This document shows positions 60,357 to 64,000 of a stretch of 64,000 bases of DNA, piece after piece. Numbering within the stretch: position 1 is the first letter of the stretch; each line of letters begins with the position of its first letter. The notes beneath the pieces were generated by a model that made no database searches, was not told the origin of the DNA, and saw only the letters and a program-made list of their open reading frames with translations. The translations under genes and the position numbers were made by a program. Source of the DNA: Azospirillum canadense (GTDB lineage Bacteria > Pseudomonadota > Alphaproteobacteria > Azospirillales > Azospirillaceae); the NCBI RefSeq assembly GCF_025961225.1, contig NZ_JAOQNG010000002.1:673501-737500 (forward strand), in the 5' to 3' direction.

Positions 60357-61706
60357 CTACCGGGGCGCCACCACCGGCTCGACCGCGCCAGCGACGGCCA
60401 GCAGGCGCCGGTCGGCGCCGGTGGCGCCCACCAGCATCAGGCCGCAGGGCAGGCTCCCCGCCTCCTGCATCGGCAGGCTGATGGCGCACCGGTCCAGGAA
60501 GTTGAACAACGCGCAGTTGCGCAGCAGCAAGATGTTCAGCCGCGTGAAGTCCGAATCCGCGGCGAATTCCTCGAAGCGCGGGGCGGTGATCGGCACCGTC
60601 GGCATCAGCAGAGCGTCGTATTCCGCCGTGCTGCGGTCAGCGCGGGCGATCATGTCGGCGCGGCGCTGCGTTACGTCGATGTAGTCGGCGGCGGTCATGG
60701 TCCGCCCGCGCTCGATGCGCACCCGCACCCGCGGGTCGTACAGGTCGCTCTTCCGGTCCAGCAGGTCGCGGTGCCAATAAATCGCCTCGGCGGCCGGGAG
60801 GCCACCCCGCGCGTTGGCCGGGCCGATGTCGGTCAGCTCCGCCATCGGAATTTCGACGATGCGCGCGCCGGCCTCCGACAGGCGGCGGCAGGCAGCGTCG
60901 AAGGCGCGGGCAACGGGCTCCGCCAGACCCTCCAGCACGACCGCCTGCGGAACGGCGAAGCGCAGCCCGGCCAGGCCAACCGGCGGCGGTACCCATTCCG
61001 CCTCTCCCGCCAGCACGGCGTCGGCGACGGCGCAGCACTCAACGGTCCGGGCGAGCGGCCCGATGGAATCGAGCGACCAGGACAACGGGACCGTGCCGCG
61101 CAGGGACACGCGCCGCTGCGTCGGCTTGAAGCCGACGACCCCGCACAATGCGGCGGGGATGCGCACGGAACCACCCGTGTCCGTGCCCAACGCCAGCGGA
61201 ACGTAGCCCGCCGCCACCGACACGCCGGCCCCGGAGGAAGACCCGCCGGGAATGCGGGCCGGGTCGGTCGGATTGCCGGGCGTGCCGTAATGGGGGTTGA
61301 TGCCGACGCCGGAAAAGGCGAACTCGGTCATGTTAGTGCGGCCGACCACCACCGCCCCGGCCGCGCGCAGGCGGGCAACCGCGTCGGCGTCCCGTTCGGC
61401 GGGCGGAGCACCAACCAGGGCCTTCGACCCGGCCAGCGTCGTGCGACCGGCCTCGTCGAACAGGTCCTTGATGGACACCGGAATTCCGGCGAGCGGGGAG
61501 GGGGGCCGCTGGCCGGCCCGGCGCAGCAGATCCTGCGCCTGGCCGGCGTCGCGTGCGGCGGCGTTATGCACCGCGGTGAAGGTTTTGCGGGCTTCCTCCC
61601 CGCCGGCCGCGATGGCGGCGAGGCTCGCCTCGACGAGCGTTTGGCTCGTGGTGGCGCCCGCTTCCAACTGGCGGGACAGGCTGAGGACCGTCGGGTTCGT
61701 CGTCAT
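60357..61706 (-). CDS. Amidase (amidase signature family)
   Basis: 449 residues. Ser-Ser-Lys catalytic triad visible: Lys in PLAGIPVSIKDLFD and the serines in GGSSSGAGVSVAAGYVPLALGTDTGGSVRIPA. Hydrolyses an amide to acid and ammonia; substrate unknown (family includes indoleacetamide, allophanate and GatA enzymes). Length fits a stand-alone amidase. Confidence 0.92.
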   Translation of the reverse strand: MTTNPTVLSLSRQLEAGATTSQTLVEASLAAIAAGGEEARKTFTAVHNAAARDAGQAQDLLRRAGQRPPSPLAGIPVSIKDLFDEAGRTTLAGSKALVGAPPAERDADAVARLRAAGAVVVGRTNMTEFAFSGVGINPHYGTPGNPTDPARIPGGSSSGAGVSVAAGYVPLALGTDTGGSVRIPAALCGVVGFKPTQRRVSLRGTVPLSWSLDSIGPLARTVECCAVADAVLAGEAEWVPPPVGLAGLRFAVPQAVVLEGLAEPVARAFDAACRRLSEAGARIVEIPMAELTDIGPANARGGLPAAEAIYWHRDLLDRKSDLYDPRVRVRIERGRTMTAADYIDVTQRRADMIARADRSTAEYDALLMPTVPITAPRFEEFAADSDFTRLNILLLRNCALFNFLDRCAISLPMQEAGSLPCGLMLVGATGADRRLLAVAGAVEPVVAPR

Positions 61707-61824
61707 GGCGTCTTTGGCGGCGTGGTGGAATGTGCGCCGCCAGAGTGTCAGGGCGGCGCCGGGTGATGCAACGCCCGCGTGGCGATGGCAGCCGTGACGG
61801 ATGCTCGGTATGCGGGCGGGCGGA

Positions 61825-62904
61825 TCACAGAGCCGCCGCGACGGCCTTGCCGACCTCCGTCGTGTTGGCCGTCCCGCCGACGTCGGGCGTGCGCGGGCCT
61901 TCGACCAGGACCTTTTCGATCGCCGCCATGATGGCGTCGTGGGCCGCCTTGAAAGCCGCGTCCCCGTCGCCGAGGAAATCGAGCATCATGGCGCCGGACC
62001 AGATCATGGCGATCGGGTTGGCAATCAGCTTGCCGTAGATGTCCGGCGCGGACCCGTGCACCGGTTCGAACAGCGACGGGAAGCGGCGCTCCGGGTTGAG
62101 GTTGGCGGAGGCCGCCAGCCCCATGGTGCCGGTGCAGGCCGGGCCCAGGTCCGACAGGATGTCGCCGAACAGGTTGGAGGCGACGACCACGTCGAAGCGG
62201 TCCGGCTGCATGACGAAGCGTGCGGACAGGATGTCGATGTGCTGCTTGTCCCAGGCGACGCCTGGGTAGGACTTGCCCATCTCCACCACCCGCTCGTCCC
62301 AATAGGGCATGCTGATGGAAATGCCGTTGGACTTGGTGGCGGCGGTCAGCTTCTTCCGCGGCCGGCTGTTGGCCAGCTCGAAGGCGAATTTCAGGATGCG
62401 GTCGACGCCGTGGCGGGTGAACACGGCCTCCTGAAGCACGAACTCGCGCTCCGTGCCTTCGAACACGCGGCCGCCGACGGCGGAATACTCGCCTTCGGTG
62501 TTCTCGCGCACCACGAAGAAGTCGATGTCGCCCGGCTTGCGGTTGGCCAGCGGGCAGGGCACCCCCGGTAGCAGCCGCACCGGCCGCAGGTTCACATACT
62601 GGTCGAACTCCCGCCGGAACTTGATCAGCGATCCCCAGAGCGAGATGTGGTCCGGCACCTTGTCCGGCCAGCCGACCGCGCCGAAGTAGATCGCGTCGAA
62701 GCCCTTCAGGGTCTCGAACCAGTCGTCCGGCATCATCTGGCCGTGCTGGAGGTAGTAGTCGCAGCTCGCCCAGTCGAAGCTGGTGAATTCGATGCTCAGG
62801 CCGAACTTGGCGGCGGCGGCCTCGACCACGCGGATGCCTTCCGGCAGCACCTCCTTGCCGATGCCGTCGCCGGCAATGGCGGCGATCCTGTAGGTCTTGC
62901 TCAT
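61825..62904 (-). CDS. ttuC: Tartrate dehydrogenase/decarboxylase
   Basis: 359 residues, isopropylmalate dehydrogenase superfamily. TtuC-type sequence: AGDGIGKEVLPEG, FDWASCDYYLQHGQMMPDDWFETL, FGAVGWPDKVPDHISLWG, and VVASNLFGDILSDLGPACTGTMGLAASANLNP. Oxidises tartrate or D-malate with NAD. Divergent from a LysR gene that likely controls it; the glycerate kinase needed downstream in tartrate use is at 47376-48644. Confidence 0.93.
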   Translation of the reverse strand: MSKTYRIAAIAGDGIGKEVLPEGIRVVEAAAAKFGLSIEFTSFDWASCDYYLQHGQMMPDDWFETLKGFDAIYFGAVGWPDKVPDHISLWGSLIKFRREFDQYVNLRPVRLLPGVPCPLANRKPGDIDFFVVRENTEGEYSAVGGRVFEGTEREFVLQEAVFTRHGVDRILKFAFELANSRPRKKLTAATKSNGISISMPYWDERVVEMGKSYPGVAWDKQHIDILSARFVMQPDRFDVVVASNLFGDILSDLGPACTGTMGLAASANLNPERRFPSLFEPVHGSAPDIYGKLIANPIAMIWSGAMMLDFLGDGDAAFKAAHDAIMAAIEKVLVEGPRTPDVGGTANTTEVGKAVAAAL

Positions 62905-63017
62905 GGTTCCTCCTGTGACCGCCGCGCGGCGGATGATTTGGTTCAGCGGGGCGCTAGCCTAGCAGAAGCGGAAAGCGTTAATAATCCGCCGATCCATGCA
63001 CACATAAGCCACGAACC
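62905..63017. promoter_or_regulatory. Divergent ttuC/lysR promoter region
   Basis: 113 bp holding the palindrome GCTAGCCTAGC at 62953-62963 and an AT-rich patch (TTAATAA near 62980). Location suits a LysR binding site and overlapping promoters; no consensus was proven. Confidence 0.35.
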
Positions 63018-63938
63018 ATGAACAATGAGCCGCAACTCCAAGATCTGCGTGTGTTCTGCCTCGTCGCGCGCAAGTCGGGCTTCGCCGCGGCCGCCGACGC
63101 GCTCGGCGCCTCGCCCGCCTACGTCAGCAAGCGGATCCAGATGCTGGAAGGCAGCCTGGGCGTGAAACTGCTCCACCGCAGCACGCGGCGGGTCGCGGTG
63201 ACGGAGGCAGGGGAGCGCGTCTACCGCTGGGCCCAGACCATCCTCGACGACGTCGACCATATGGTGGAGGAGGTGTCGGAGACGCGGCTCGCCCCGCGCG
63301 GCCTCATCCGCATCAGCAGCAGCTTCGGTTTCGGCCGCGTCCACGTTGCGCCGGCCCTCAACACGCTGGCGGAGCGGTATCCCGCGTTGGAGATCCGCTT
63401 CGACGTGTCGGACCGGCTGGCCGATCTGGCGGGGGAGGGGATCGACCTGGACATCCGCGTCGGCAACGAGATCGCGCCGCAGCTGATGGCGCGGCGCCTC
63501 GCCTCCAACCGACGCATCCTCTGCGCCTCACCGGCCTATCTGGAGCGGCGCGGAACGCCGCGGCACCTGGACGACTTGGCCAGCCACGACTGCCTGGTCA
63601 TCAAGGAGCGCGACCACCCCTTCGGCGTCTGGCGACTGAATGGCCCGGAGGGCGAGACCTCCGTGCGGGTCACCGGGCCCTTGGCGGCCAATCATGGGGA
63701 AATCGTGCACCAATGGGCGTTGGCCGGCCGCGGCATCATGCTGCGGTCGCTGTGGGACGTCCGATCGGCGGTGGACGCCGGCCGGCTGGTCCGGATCCTC
63801 CCCGGCCACAGCCAGCCGGCCGACGTGTGGGCGGTCTATCCCGCCCGCCTCACGACGTCGGCCAAGCTTCGGGTCTGCGTGGAATTCTTCGAACAGCACT
63901 TCCGTCAAGTCGATTTGGCGAACGCTCAGGCCGAATAG
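63018..63938 (+). CDS. LysR-family regulator, likely of ttuC
   Basis: 306 residues. N-terminal HTH (LRVFCLVARKSGFAAAADALGASPAYVSKRIQMLEGSLGVKLLHRSTRRVAVTEAG) and a periplasmic-binding-like effector domain (about 90-300). Divergent from ttuC as usual for a LysR activator/repressor; the inducer is probably tartrate or D-malate. Confidence 0.9.
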   Translation: MNNEPQLQDLRVFCLVARKSGFAAAADALGASPAYVSKRIQMLEGSLGVKLLHRSTRRVAVTEAGERVYRWAQTILDDVDHMVEEVSETRLAPRGLIRISSSFGFGRVHVAPALNTLAERYPALEIRFDVSDRLADLAGEGIDLDIRVGNEIAPQLMARRLASNRRILCASPAYLERRGTPRHLDDLASHDCLVIKERDHPFGVWRLNGPEGETSVRVTGPLAANHGEIVHQWALAGRGIMLRSLWDVRSAVDAGRLVRILPGHSQPADVWAVYPARLTTSAKLRVCVEFFEQHFRQVDLANAQAE

Positions 63939-64000
63939 GCACCCTCGAACAGGTCGCCAAGCGCGAAACGCATCAGCGAGCGCACCCGCGCAACCTGCCG
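63926..64000 (-). CDS. C-terminal end of a gene running off the window
   Basis: 25 in-frame minus-strand codons ending in TGA at 63928-63926: the tail ...LMRFALGDLFEGAYSA. It overlaps the lysR end by 13 bp. Only coding style supports it; product unknown. Confidence 0.35.
   Translation of the reverse strand, partial: RQVARVRSLMRFALGDLFEGAYSA

Overview
The window reads as a piece of a high-GC alphaproteobacterial replicon, most likely a chromid or large plasmid of Azospirillum or a close Rhodospirillales relative. I infer this from codon style, gene repertoire (PQQ alcohol oxidation, polyhydroxybutyrate cycling, Liv-type transporters, many sensory proteins) and an iteron-type replication origin with an RPA-type initiator near 50-54 kb. 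No rRNA, tRNA, CRISPR array or transposase gene was seen.

Region by region. 1-1375: minus-strand TPR protein broken by an amber codon 13 codons into the gene. 1754-11030: a tightly overlapping operon for a PQQ alcohol dehydrogenase, a lipoprotein cytochrome c, a caa3-type cytochrome oxidase (subunits II, I, III), a second cytochrome c and a MxaJ/XoxJ-type periplasmic protein, followed by a sigma-54 activator. 11320-16546: phaB faces a ketone-body operon (SRPBCC protein, GntP permease, CoA transferase A/B, 3-hydroxybutyrate dehydrogenase) across a shared hairpin terminator. The operon has a near-consensus sigma-54 promoter and three identical-format upstream dyads. 16753-19158: MHYT-PAS-GGDEF-EAL protein. 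19168-28908: a GntR-controlled catabolic operon with a complete Liv-type ABC transporter, two paralogous ferritin-like diiron proteins, an alpha/beta hydrolase and a RidA protein, with a divergent SDR. 28916-47247: chemoreceptor, SF2 helicase, HemD-like protein, MFS permease, a 930-residue winged-helix/ATPase regulator, a degenerate OYE-like protein, a NitT/TauT-type ABC transporter, a giant hybrid kinase and an HD-GYP response regulator. 47376-49499: glycerate kinase and tiny proteins.

49500-55654 is the replication region: DUF1311 protein, RepA, an array of about 17 copies of an 18-bp iteron, a winged-helix protein and a second replication-associated ORF, one solitary iteron, a frameshifted alanine racemase and a sigma factor whose ribosome binding site sits in a perfect hairpin. 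55913-64000: orphan Rieske protein, CDF metal transporter, YihY/BrkB protein, gamma-glutamyltransferase, amidase, tartrate dehydrogenase with divergent LysR regulator, and the tail of one more gene.

The most promising leads are: (1) the GntR/Liv operon with a diiron paralog pair, one member lacking a metal ligand, which looks like an uncharacterised catabolic pathway; (2) the sigma-54 promoter with three GTCTC-N6-GAGAC enhancer-like sites before the ketone-body operon; (3) the iteron origin; (4) the hairpin masking the sigma-factor ribosome binding site; (5) a nested palindromic element lying in frame within the coxB coding sequence.
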